NCBI GenBank assembly: GCA_025360425.1
Contig: JANYCD010000059.1
Span: 1-56,373 of the forward strand
Length of the DNA: 56,373 bases
Direction: 5' to 3'
Source of the DNA: Sterolibacteriaceae bacterium
GTDB lineage: Bacteria; Pseudomonadota; Gammaproteobacteria; Burkholderiales; Rhodocyclaceae
Shown in pieces: positions 33,470 to 41,093 of this stretch. A program made the translations under genes and the position numbers. The notes under the pieces are model-generated. The model worked only from the letters and a program-made list of their open reading frames with translations. It did not search any database and was not told the DNA's origin. The first letter of the stretch is position 1, and the number at the start of each line of letters is the position of its first letter.

Positions 33470-34270
33470 ATGAAAGAAAAAAGATTTGCAGGTCGTGTCG
33501 CCATTGTGACGGGGGGAACCACCGGAATTGGCGAAGCCACCGTGCGCCAATTGGTCGACGAAGGCGCGCAGGTTGTCATCGCTGCCCGGCGCGAGGAACT
33601 CGGCATCGCACTCGAAAAGGAACTCGGATCGGATCGCGCGATTTTCCAGAAATGCGATGTCGCTGTTCAGGCAGACGTTGAAACGCTGGTTGCCGCGACC
33701 ATCAAGGCTTTCGGCGGGATCGACATCCTCATCAACAACGCCGGCGTGGGCTGCTTTGGCTACACCCCCGATCTCGACCCGGCCGTTTGGCACCAGACCA
33801 TCGCGGTCAATCTCCATTCGGTCTTTTATGCCTGCAAGGCGGCCATTCCCCACATGAAGCGCCGTGGCGGCGGTGCCATCGTAAATGTCGCGTCGGTTTC
33901 AGGTCTTTATGCAGACTACGGTTTCACCGCCTATAACGCATCGAAAGGCGCCGTCATCAATTACACCAAGTCGCTGGCCATCGACCATGCCCAAGACAAT
34001 ATCCGCGCCAACGTTGTCTGCCCCGGGCTGGTGGACACGCCGCTGTCAGACATCATCAATCAGCTCAAGCTGCACGACCTGTGGGTCGAGACCATACCGA
34101 TGAAACGCGCCGGTCGACCGCAAGAAATCGCCCGCATCATCGCCTTTGTCGCCTCCGACGAAGCCAGTTTCATGACCGGCAGCAGCATCGTTGCCGACGG
34201 CGGCCTCTCGGCCGCAACCGGGCAACCCAATCTGCCGAAACTGATGGAGAAGATGAACGCCAGCGGATAA
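33470..34270 (+). CDS. Short-chain dehydrogenase/reductase
   Basis: A 266-residue classical SDR from ATG 33470 with a strong GAGGAGG site upstream. The nucleotide motif is TGGTTGIG (14-21), NNAG lies at 89-92, VNVASVSG carries the serine and YNASK the catalytic Tyr155/Lys159. The C-terminal ASFMTGSSIVADGGLSA closes the fold. Arg40-Arg41 after the second strand (VIAARRE) favours NADP(H). Such enzymes interconvert alcohols and ketones, so this one could supply the ketone for the carboxylase. It is divergent from the lipocalin-like operon and shares its control region. Confidence 0.88.
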   Translation: MKEKRFAGRVAIVTGGTTGIGEATVRQLVDEGAQVVIAARREELGIALEKELGSDRAIFQKCDVAVQADVETLVAATIKAFGGIDILINNAGVGCFGYTPDLDPAVWHQTIAVNLHSVFYACKAAIPHMKRRGGGAIVNVASVSGLYADYGFTAYNASKGAVINYTKSLAIDHAQDNIRANVVCPGLVDTPLSDIINQLKLHDLWVETIPMKRAGRPQEIARIIAFVASDEASFMTGSSIVADGGLSAATGQPNLPKLMEKMNASG

Positions 34271-34401
34271 CTGACTGCCAGACAGGGCAGAATGTCGGCG
34301 CGCGATCAGCTCTGTGACATGAAGCTATTAAGGAAACCGGGACAAGCGAGAGCGTCCGAAATTAATTGTGTACCTGGCCTCTTTGATTTACTTTGATTTA
34401 T

Positions 34402-34692
34402 TTAACTGATGCAGATTATGCCGAGGACGAAGCTGATCCCAATCAACCAAGCCGCAAAACCGTACCGCAACACTTTGGGAGCAGCCTTGATCTCCATGAA
34501 TTGGAATCCGACAATCCAGATCTTCACAGCGGCCACAGCGATAATTCCTGCCACTTCTGCGTTGACATCGCCGTGCGCGCTCTGCACCGCACGGCCAAAC
34601 CACCAGGCAAGCCCTGTAGCAGCCATAAGTGCGAGCCATGCGATTGAATTGGCGCTATTCGAGAAGAAAAAACGTTGCAGCGCCATCGTCAT
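34402..34692 (-). CDS. Cytochrome oxidase subunit IV/NorF-like membrane protein
   Basis: A 96-residue protein with three hydrophobic helices (about 13-30, 44-62 and 74-94). It starts at ATG 34692, three bases after the stop of the subunit III-like gene. The size and the middle segment VAAVKIWIVGFQFMEIKAAPKVLRY match the small prokaryotic subunit IV/NorF family, in which K-x-x-x-V-x-x-x-F-M-E-x-K is typical. No oxidase subunit I or II is nearby, so it is more likely an accessory protein such as NorF than part of a complete terminal oxidase. Confidence 0.78.
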   Translation of the reverse strand: MTMALQRFFFSNSANSIAWLALMAATGLAWWFGRAVQSAHGDVNAEVAGIIAVAAVKIWIVGFQFMEIKAAPKVLRYGFAAWLIGISFVLGIICIS

Positions 34693-34695
34693 CGA

Positions 34696-35301
34696 TCAGA
34701 GAAGATAAAGCAGCGCGAAAAGAAACACCCACAAAAGATCGACGAGGTGCCAGAACGTTGCACCGCTCTCTAGGGTGCGGATGTGGCCGCGTTCCAGTGT
34801 CGGACGCCGACTCACGCTGCGCATGAAGAGCAGCACACCGATGCCGATAAGGACATGCAGCAAGTGTATGCCCGTGAAAATAAAAAAATACATGTAAAAG
34901 TCGTTTGTCGCCGGAGTGATCCCCTCGTGAATCTTGCTGCTCCATTCAAAACTTTTATTGGCGACGAATAACAAGCCGCATAGGATCGCCAACGAAAAGT
35001 ATTTACTGGTCGCGGGATTTTGCGGGCGTCGGCATTGCTCGACGCCCATCGCGACGAACCACGATCCGGTTAAAAGCAGCGCCGTGTTCGCCACGCCTAT
35101 CCACATATCGAGTGTTGCGCGTGATTGCGCAAACATCGCGGCTTGTTCCTTGTTCCCAACGGCGATCAGTACGAAGAAGAGCGTGAAGACGAGGAGATCA
35201 CCGCCCACAAAAAACCATATGCCCAATTCACCGGGCAAGTGAGGTTCGCCGCGTTTGATTGCAGAAACGTGCGCCGCCGCTGTACCAGCGTCTTCGATCA
35301 T
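34696..35301 (-). CDS. Heme-copper oxidase subunit III family protein, NorE-like
   Basis: A 201-residue protein with five predicted membrane helices. Landmarks are HLPGELGIWFFVGGDLLVFTLFF at the first helix (the glycine-rich NorE/CoxIII start), FEWSSKIHEGITP and the histidine-rich GIHLLHVLIGIGVLLF, then FWHLVDLLWVFLFALLYL. In complete oxidases subunit III accompanies subunits I and II. Here it stands only with a subunit IV/NorF-like protein and an unknown membrane protein. That is the situation of norE beside norF, where it aids nitric-oxide reductase maturation or activity. Confidence 0.82.
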   Translation of the reverse strand: MIEDAGTAAAHVSAIKRGEPHLPGELGIWFFVGGDLLVFTLFFVLIAVGNKEQAAMFAQSRATLDMWIGVANTALLLTGSWFVAMGVEQCRRPQNPATSKYFSLAILCGLLFVANKSFEWSSKIHEGITPATNDFYMYFFIFTGIHLLHVLIGIGVLLFMRSVSRRPTLERGHIRTLESGATFWHLVDLLWVFLFALLYLL

Positions 35302-35335
35302 CAGCTCTGCCTCACTGCTCGTGTTTCTTTCCAGC

Positions 35336-36061
35336 CTATAGCGGTTGCCGTGATGAGGCAGGCTTCGACGCCTGAAGCATCACAACGGACATTATCAATA
35401 TCCACAGGAAGAAGGCCACGAAGGGCAGCCAAAGCGCGACGATGCCATGCCAGGAAAAGATGCCGTGCTTGAAGAAGAGGACGAGCTGCCCCGGGGTGAA
35501 CAGAACCGCGGCCCACAGATTCACATAAGCCACCCAGCGCGGCATGGGTTCTTTTCCTTCCTCCGCGAACAGGATGGGCAGCGCGATGACCACGCACCAG
35601 CCGCCGAAACAGGGCACGGAAAAAATGGCCAGAAAATAGGCGAAATCGACAAGAAATTGAACGATCGTCGGATCGTACTCGTCAGGACGAAAGGCCATGA
35701 GTGCCCACGCAAACGCCACCAGCAGCGCGATCATCGTGCCGCAGGCGGTAAATACGAGCTGGACATAGGAAAAAACCGGCGTCGTTTCGGCGCGACGCGT
35801 CAGTGCCGCCATTCCTGCGCCAAAAGGACCGAAGAGAGCGAAAGAACACATCAGGAATACTGATCCAATGCGGATTTCAAACAGGTGTTCCGAAACTTTC
35901 CGCACGAATTCGGCCGGTGAATCGTCCGCATGAAGCAACGGCGGGAGCATGCCACCGAGGACAACACCGCCGATGATGAAAAGAATGATTGCGGCAAACC
36001 CGGACCAGGCACAGAAAGCCATGGACTTTCGGAACAGTGGATCGTCGATTGATTGGGGCAT
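35336..36061 (-). CDS. Polytopic membrane protein of unknown function
   Basis: A 241-residue protein from ATG 36061 with AAGGAG upstream. It has about six hydrophobic helices: around residues 15-38, 60-82, 95-118, 130-150 and 168-185, and a last one at 200-225. No catalytic or metal motif is clear; the few charged residues are in loops (HADDSPAEFVRKVSEHLFEIR). It is the first gene of a three-gene operon with the NorE- and NorF-like proteins, so it probably works with them at the cytoplasmic membrane. Confidence 0.75.
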   Translation of the reverse strand: MPQSIDDPLFRKSMAFCAWSGFAAIILFIIGGVVLGGMLPPLLHADDSPAEFVRKVSEHLFEIRIGSVFLMCSFALFGPFGAGMAALTRRAETTPVFSYVQLVFTACGTMIALLVAFAWALMAFRPDEYDPTIVQFLVDFAYFLAIFSVPCFGGWCVVIALPILFAEEGKEPMPRWVAYVNLWAAVLFTPGQLVLFFKHGIFSWHGIVALWLPFVAFFLWILIMSVVMLQASKPASSRQPL

Positions 36062-36207
36062 TTCGTTCTCCTTGTTGATTTCTGATTTTTGCAATAAAAG
36101 AAGCCAAGGTTGATTTATTTTCTATCAAGACCGGCTGGTAGCGACTTTGCCCAGTCCTGGAATAATCGGGGACAGATTACGGTTTCCACCCCGCCATAAT
36201 TATCCCA

Positions 36208-36546
36208 TCATGCCTTGCCCACCAACGCCAGCACCTTCGCCCTGACTTCGGCCAACTCCGCCGCAGATACCTTGCCCTTGTATTTCGCCTTGCGCACAAC
36301 CCAATCCAGACTTTTCACCTGATCAGCCAATGCCGCACCAGAGCGGGCGCCGGCAATCAACACCTCGAAAGGGTAGCCCTTGATTTGGGTTGTCATCGGG
36401 CAACACAGCATCAACCCGGTTTTACCGTTGTAGGCAGTTGGGCTGATCACCAGCGCTGGCCGATGGCCGGCCTGTTCGTGACCCGCTTGCGGATCGAACT
36501 GTAGCCCTACGATATCGCCGGCATCGGGGATATAGCGACGAACCAC
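36208..36546 (-). CDS. mazF: MazF/PemK-type mRNA endonuclease toxin
   Basis: A 112-residue MazF-fold toxin starting with MVRRYIPDAGDIVGLQFDPQAGHEQAGHRPALVIS; the G-D-I-V and G-H-E-Q-x-G-x-R-P-A-L-V motifs are diagnostic and include the catalytic arginine. CCPMTTQIKGYPFEV contributes the catalytic Ser/Thr region, and DQVKSLDW is the usual C-terminal block. It cleaves RNA at short motifs when freed from its antitoxin. The start codon overlaps the antitoxin stop by one base. Confidence 0.93.
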   Translation of the reverse strand: MVRRYIPDAGDIVGLQFDPQAGHEQAGHRPALVISPTAYNGKTGLMLCCPMTTQIKGYPFEVLIAGARSGAALADQVKSLDWVVRKAKYKGKVSAAELAEVRAKVLALVGKA

Positions 36547-36788
36547 TACAGTGCTTCCTTGCCCACTGCGGCACCAAAGCTCGCCTCCGCGTGCACGTTC
36601 TCGGGCGTGATTCCGGCCAGAAGACTTTCAAGATCGTATTCACTGGGGCGGATCGGATCGATCACGATGCGCCCTCCTTCTTCACGCACATCTACCGTTT
36701 CGTCCAGGCGGAGACTTGCCGCCTGCATGATGGCAGCGGGTATGCGCACCGACGCGCTGTTACCCCACTTTTTGATGGTTACTCTCAT
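36546..36788 (-). CDS. mazE: MazE-type antitoxin (AbrB fold)
   Basis: An 80-residue protein. The N-terminal VTIKKWGNSASVRIPAAIMQAASLRLDETVDV is the swapped-hairpin AbrB/MazE DNA-binding domain, and the acidic C-terminal tail (YDLESLLAGITPENVHAEASF) wraps the toxin in known complexes. It is first in the operon, as usual for mazEF, and would autorepress the promoter upstream of 36788. Confidence 0.93.
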   Translation of the reverse strand: MRVTIKKWGNSASVRIPAAIMQAASLRLDETVDVREEGGRIVIDPIRPSEYDLESLLAGITPENVHAEASFGAAVGKEAL

Positions 36789-36980
36789 TGCTGTCTCCTG
36801 CGTATCCTTGATGTAAGTACTTTAGCCTAACCCATGCCAAGTAGCAACATTGTCGATACATCAGAATATAAAGCAGGGGACACGCCGGATGGAGAAATCA
36901 AAGAATCAAGGGGTCGATTTGATTTTCGTCCGGAGCTGGATTCCCCCGCGCTCCCCAAGAGGCGTTTGTGGGAATGCCAT

Positions 36981-37892
36981 TCAAATATCAATACCCTTCC
37001 AGGGCAGCCGATAGCCGGTCTCATAAAGACCATAGCCGACCCGGCCGTCGGTGGTGCGGTACTCCATGATCTGCTCGCACATGATGAAGGTGTCAAGCGA
37101 GAAGAACCAGCGCAGCAAGGGCTTGCAGGTCATGTCGTAGCTCTTGCCGTTCTCGTCGGTCCACTTCCACTGGGCGGAAGCGATGGAGAAGGTGTCCTCG
37201 GCATAGACCTGTTTCTCGTCGACCTTGGTAACCCGCAGCCACTTCTTGCCGTCGTGGTACATACGCATGTATGAAGTGTCGCCGCTGGTGGAGATGGCGC
37301 GCACGCAGGCAAGGGCCGTTCCGTCCGTGAACACCGGCCAGGCCAGGCGGTAGTGCTTGAGCGCGTCCCAATTGCGCGGGCCGACGCCGATGTCGCGGAA
37401 ACCGATGCCGTTGATCTCGGTGCGTTCGCCGCGATGGATGATGTGACCGGTGATGTTGGAAGTGCCTTCGAGGTGGACATGCGCCATCTCGCTGGAGAAG
37501 GTTTCCTTGCCGGAATCCATGGCGATGGCATTCGCGATCGGATTGCGTTCGTCCCAGCAAAGATCGACCGAGAAATCCAGGTCGGCGAACAGGATGCGGG
37601 TTTTCTTGAGCGGTTCGACGGCGTGGATAGTCATGCCGGCAACTTTCATGCCGTTGGCCGGGCGGTCGAAGGTGTAGGGCAGATTCATGTTGACCCGGTT
37701 GTAGATCGGCAGGCCATCCTTGAAAAAGACGAACCAGGTATTGCTCTCGCGCTGGTTTTCCAGCAGGCCGACGCGGATCAGCGCACCAATCTTGGTTTTC
37801 GGGTCATAGAACTGGTAGTAGAAACTCTGGTTCCAGCGCGGATTGCCGTCGCCAGGCGCAAGGCTTTCAAATTTTTCGTATCCGCTGCTCAT
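36981..37892 (-). CDS. AttH/CrtC-like protein, distant homologue D
   Basis: A 303-residue protein starting at ATG 37892, with AAAGGAG nine bases upstream. It is strand-rich and aromatic (NQSFYYQFYDPKTKIGALIRVG, TWFVFFKDGLPIYNRVNMNLPYTF), with the central block NGIGFRDIGVGPRNWD (about 161-176) where the other homologues have the DHSWG motif, and ends RTTDGRVGYGLYETGYR, which parallels SDGRIGYGMAQDN of paralogue A. That C-terminal match supports a common fold. It is downstream of the quinone reductase-like gene and likely in the same transcript. Function unknown. Confidence 0.68.
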   Translation of the reverse strand: MSSGYEKFESLAPGDGNPRWNQSFYYQFYDPKTKIGALIRVGLLENQRESNTWFVFFKDGLPIYNRVNMNLPYTFDRPANGMKVAGMTIHAVEPLKKTRILFADLDFSVDLCWDERNPIANAIAMDSGKETFSSEMAHVHLEGTSNITGHIIHRGERTEINGIGFRDIGVGPRNWDALKHYRLAWPVFTDGTALACVRAISTSGDTSYMRMYHDGKKWLRVTKVDEKQVYAEDTFSIASAQWKWTDENGKSYDMTCKPLLRWFFSLDTFIMCEQIMEYRTTDGRVGYGLYETGYRLPWKGIDI

Positions 37893-37928
37893 CAATATCT
37901 CCTTTGGTTATTTTTGTCGTAAAAAAAC

Positions 37929-38945
37929 TCAGTCAATACGGATCACAATCTTGCCGAAGTGGCGTTGCGATTGCAGATATTCAACCGCCTGGACGGCTTC
38001 GTTGAATCCGAACACCTTGTCGTCAATCACAGGTTTCAGCTTATGCATGGCGATGGCGCGATTCATCTGCTCGAAATGTTCGCGGCTGCCAACCGAGCTG
38101 CCGTGTATCGACAGGCTGCGCAGCAACACGTCCTGACCCACCTCGGGCATGCCGGACAACAAGCCGATGACATTGACCTGCCCGGCGACGCGCGTCGCTG
38201 CCGTGGTTTTGGCGAAGGTGTCCTTGCCGGCAACTTCGATCGTGTAGTCGACACCCATGCCGCCGGTCAATTCGAGCGCGCGCAAGTGCCAATCCGGAAT
38301 GTGCTTGTAGTTGATCAACTCGTCCGCACCCAAGTCACCAAGACGCTTCAGTTTGGCGTCGCTCGACGAAGTGGCGAACACCCGCGCGCCAAACAGCTTG
38401 GCGAATTGCAATGCGAAAACCGATACGCCGCCACTGCCCTGCACCAGCACGGTATCGCCCGCAGACACGGGCGTATAGGCCGTCAACGCACGCCATGCGG
38501 TGACCGCCGCGCAGGGCAGCGTGGCGCCCTCTTCGTAGGAAAGATGGTGCGGCAGATGCACAACTTCCTCCTGCGAAACACAGGTGTATTGGGCCAGCAT
38601 ACCATCCGTCTGGCCGCCGCCACGTCCCGCCAGATTCATGGTCGGGTAATACTTGCCGCCGAACCAGTCGGTGTGAAAAGTCAGCGAGACACGGTCGCCT
38701 TTTTTGAATCTGATCACGCCCTCCCCCACCGCAGCGATTTCGCCGGCACCGTCGGACAGGGGAATGAGGTCAGGTTTTGATGGCACATACATTCCGCCGA
38801 TAACGAGCAGATCGCGGAAATTCAGCGAGGCGGCATGTACCCGGACCAGCACCTGGCCATGGCCGGGAGAGGGTTCCTTCAAATCCATGCGCAGCTTCAG
38901 CTTCTCAAGGCCGTTGCCAGCAGCCGTCAGCGTCCAGGCTTTCAT
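37929..38945 (-). CDS. Zinc-type alcohol dehydrogenase/quinone reductase family oxidoreductase
   Basis: A 338-residue MDR-superfamily enzyme from ATG 38945 with GAGGAG upstream. The GroES-like N-terminus (VRVHAASLNFRDLLVIGG) has asparagine and arginine where zinc-dependent alcohol dehydrogenases have catalytic cysteine and aspartate, so it is the zinc-free type. The Rossmann motif VLVQGSGGVSVFALQFAK (AxGGVG variant) binds NADP(H). Family members reduce enones, quinones or acryloyl-CoA-like compounds. Its operon partners, a flavin enone reductase and a SnoaL-like protein, fit processing of an unsaturated cyclic ketone. Confidence 0.85.
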   Translation of the reverse strand: MKAWTLTAAGNGLEKLKLRMDLKEPSPGHGQVLVRVHAASLNFRDLLVIGGMYVPSKPDLIPLSDGAGEIAAVGEGVIRFKKGDRVSLTFHTDWFGGKYYPTMNLAGRGGGQTDGMLAQYTCVSQEEVVHLPHHLSYEEGATLPCAAVTAWRALTAYTPVSAGDTVLVQGSGGVSVFALQFAKLFGARVFATSSSDAKLKRLGDLGADELINYKHIPDWHLRALELTGGMGVDYTIEVAGKDTFAKTTAATRVAGQVNVIGLLSGMPEVGQDVLLRSLSIHGSSVGSREHFEQMNRAIAMHKLKPVIDDKVFGFNEAVQAVEYLQSQRHFGKIVIRID

Positions 38946-39013
38946 GTCGTTGCTCCTCAATGGTTTTAATCATCTGCGGTGGGACCAGTATCGGCGCCCA
39001 AGCCGTTGTCCGG

Positions 39014-40321
39014 TCAGGAACGTTGCAGCGCCGCAGTCGCCGCCTTCTCGTTGGCATCATAGGCGCCAAATGCTTCAAGCAACGTCAGATTGAGATCGGG
39101 ATCCTTGCCGTCGCCCATGCGCAGGATTTGCATACAGGCCCACGCTACCTGGCTCCATGATTCCATGGTGCGGTACATTTTGTCATCCACCGGGGCACCC
39201 ATGACGGCATCGAGCGCCTTTCGATCCAGCGTCATCACGCGCTCCGGCGCCGGCGCTTCCTGGATTTCATTACGCAACAGGCGCCCGCATACATCGGGCA
39301 TCGCGCATAGCGGACGAGCGATGCCGATCATGTCGAGTTCGCCGGCCTCCAGGGTTTCCACCATGACCGGGCGGGCGCGGAAACCACCGGTGATCATCAA
39401 TGGCTTATTGAACAGCGGCCGCACCTTGGCGGCGTAATCGAGGAAGTAGGCTTCGCGGCGACGCGTGCTTTCGGCGGCGTTCTTCCTGACCACACCTTCG
39501 GCATCGTTCTGGTTGCGCCCGATCATGTCGTTGACCTGCTCGTAATTACCGCCGGAGATTTCGAGCAGGTCGACCTCTTCAGCATTCAGCCAGTGCACCA
39601 CGTGCATTGACTCTTCCTCGGTGAACCCACCCTTCTGGAAGTCGGCCGAATTCAATTTGACCGAAACCGGAAAGTCCTTCCCCACCGCCTTGCGCGTCGC
39701 ACGCACGGTCTCCAACAGGAATCGGGCCCGATTCTCCAAACTGCCACCCCACGCGTCACCACGCCGATTGGAAAGCGGGCTGAGAAACTGCGACGAAAGA
39801 TAGCCGTGCGCGGAATGGATCTGCACGCCGGTGAAACCGGTGTCACGCGCCACCGTGGCGACATGGGCGAAGCGCCTGATGACATCGAGTATCTGCGTTT
39901 CGGTCATCTCGACCGGATTGCCGGCGCCGGTTTCCACAGCCGCCAGGGGAACCGCCGATGGCGCCAACGGTGCGGGATTGATACCCCCCGGTGTTTGCCG
40001 GCCGGGATGGTTGATCTGCATCCATAAATGGTTGTCGGCGCTGGTCCCGGCTTTCGCCATGGCGCGCAGCGCTTCGAGACCGCCGTTGTTGTCGATCGCG
40101 ATATTGCCGGGACGCTCCAGATGAGTCCGATCCACCTGCACATTGCCAGTCAATAAAAGCCCGGCGCCACCTTTTGCCCAACGCTCATAAGCCCTGACGT
40201 GTCTCTCCGTTGCCCGGTTCATCGTATCGGCCAAGCCCTCGGTCATGGCGGCTTTTGCCAAACGATTTTTCAGAACTGCACCACAGGGCAAATGAAGAGA
40301 CTGGGACAAAGCGTCAGACAT
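39014..40321 (-). CDS. NADH:flavin oxidoreductase, OYE family (second copy)
   Basis: A 435-residue TIM-barrel flavoprotein. Features are LPCGAVLKNRLAKAAMTEGLAD, GLLLTGNVQVDRTHLE, LWMQINHPGRQTPGG (the HxGR motif), GFTGVQIHSAHGYLSSQFLSPLSNRRGDAWGG and DMIGIARPLCAMPD. Unlike the OYE at 8960 it belongs to the branch with QxxHxGR and S-A-H-G-Y, close to FadH's N-terminal domain without the FAD part. The two are not recent duplicates. Predicted role is reduction of an enone or dienoyl-CoA. It is co-transcribed with the zinc-free MDR enzyme and SnoaL-like gene. Confidence 0.88.
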   Translation of the reverse strand: MSDALSQSLHLPCGAVLKNRLAKAAMTEGLADTMNRATERHVRAYERWAKGGAGLLLTGNVQVDRTHLERPGNIAIDNNGGLEALRAMAKAGTSADNHLWMQINHPGRQTPGGINPAPLAPSAVPLAAVETGAGNPVEMTETQILDVIRRFAHVATVARDTGFTGVQIHSAHGYLSSQFLSPLSNRRGDAWGGSLENRARFLLETVRATRKAVGKDFPVSVKLNSADFQKGGFTEEESMHVVHWLNAEEVDLLEISGGNYEQVNDMIGRNQNDAEGVVRKNAAESTRRREAYFLDYAAKVRPLFNKPLMITGGFRARPVMVETLEAGELDMIGIARPLCAMPDVCGRLLRNEIQEAPAPERVMTLDRKALDAVMGAPVDDKMYRTMESWSQVAWACMQILRMGDGKDPDLNLTLLEAFGAYDANEKAATAALQRS

Positions 40322-40381
40322 GAAATCCTCAGGGGAAAAGGTGGACCGAACTAGTACTCGAAAAACTGCCGTGCGGCGGAA

Positions 40382-40786
40382 TCAGTCGATGAAAACTTCC
40401 TTGGTATGCATCGTGTCGAGATATTCCTTGACCTGCTTGATTTTTCCTTCAGGCGTGAAATGCATGAGGAAGTGATACTCGTTGTTGTAAACGCGGCCGG
40501 TCGTCGTATGGGCAACCGACTTGCACTCGAACGCAACACGATCACCTTCCGCGGTCATCACCAAGGGCTCGATTTGAATCCCCTTGGGCGCCAACTTCAG
40601 CAGTTCGGCGAAGACACCAAGGAATTTCTCCTTGCTCATCAGTCCGGCGAATGGAAACTTGTCCGGCTTGCCGGCCATCCACCAGGTGAAGTCGGGGGCC
40701 GTATGGGCCAGCGCGCCATCGACATCCAGCACGGAAAATTTTGCCCAGAAATCCAGCGCTGTCTTCTTGTTTTGTTCAATACTCAT
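40382..40786 (-). CDS. SnoaL/NTF2-like protein
   Basis: A 134-residue alpha+beta cone-fold protein from ATG 40786 with AGGAGG upstream. It begins MSIEQNKKTALDFWAKFSVLD, the usual first helix, continues ALAHTAPDFTWWMAGKPDKFPF and GKIKQVKEYLDTMHTKEVF, and is typical of the ketosteroid-isomerase/SnoaL/limonene-epoxide-hydrolase superfamily. No catalytic Asp pair can be assigned with certainty. First gene of a minus-strand operon with the flavin reductase, MDR reductase and lipocalin-like protein; probably an isomerase or hydrolase on the same hydrophobic substrate. Confidence 0.8.
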   Translation of the reverse strand: MSIEQNKKTALDFWAKFSVLDVDGALAHTAPDFTWWMAGKPDKFPFAGLMSKEKFLGVFAELLKLAPKGIQIEPLVMTAEGDRVAFECKSVAHTTTGRVYNNEYHFLMHFTPEGKIKQVKEYLDTMHTKEVFID

Positions 40787-41093
40787 TTTGTTCCTCCTGA
40801 AAATAAAATTAACGACAACAAACTTCAACGAGCCCGGTTGGGACCAAACCTTAACAGCCTATTCGAAGGTGCATTGCACTACAAATCCTTTTAAGGGGGG
40901 GGTGAGCAAAGCAGCGGGGGGGCGTTTGCTTTCCGGCCAGTTACCCTTTGATCTGCTGACCTCAGTCCAGTGGCTGTTTCAGCCATTGGCACGGCACTTG
41001 ACCCGCCCCCCCCCATTCTCCATAATGTTCGCGAAGACCTATTTTTACTATAAAACCGCACATAAATGCGGTGCAGCCGGAAGGAGACAAAGG
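40787..41093. other. Divergent control region with G/C runs and a palindrome
   Basis: 307 bases between the SnoaL operon and the LAL regulator, without a gene. It contains G8 (40895-40902), 13 bases, G7 (40916-40922), then C9 (41006-41014), and CCGCA-cataaa-TGCGG (41056-41071) shortly before the regulator's ribosome site. These are candidate operators for the regulator itself. Confidence 0.5.
41056..41071 (+). promoter_or_regulatory. Inverted repeat in the LAL regulator leader
   Basis: CCGCA (41056-41060), CATAAA, TGCGG (41067-41071), ten bases before the AAGGAG of the regulator gene. It can be a protein-binding palindrome or a small leader hairpin limiting translation. Confidence 0.4.

Noticed and set aside
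36166..36180. GGGGACAGATTAC motif, as found in REP elements with tyrosine transposases
   Set aside because: There is no complementary arm or second copy, so it cannot be called a repeat from this window alone.
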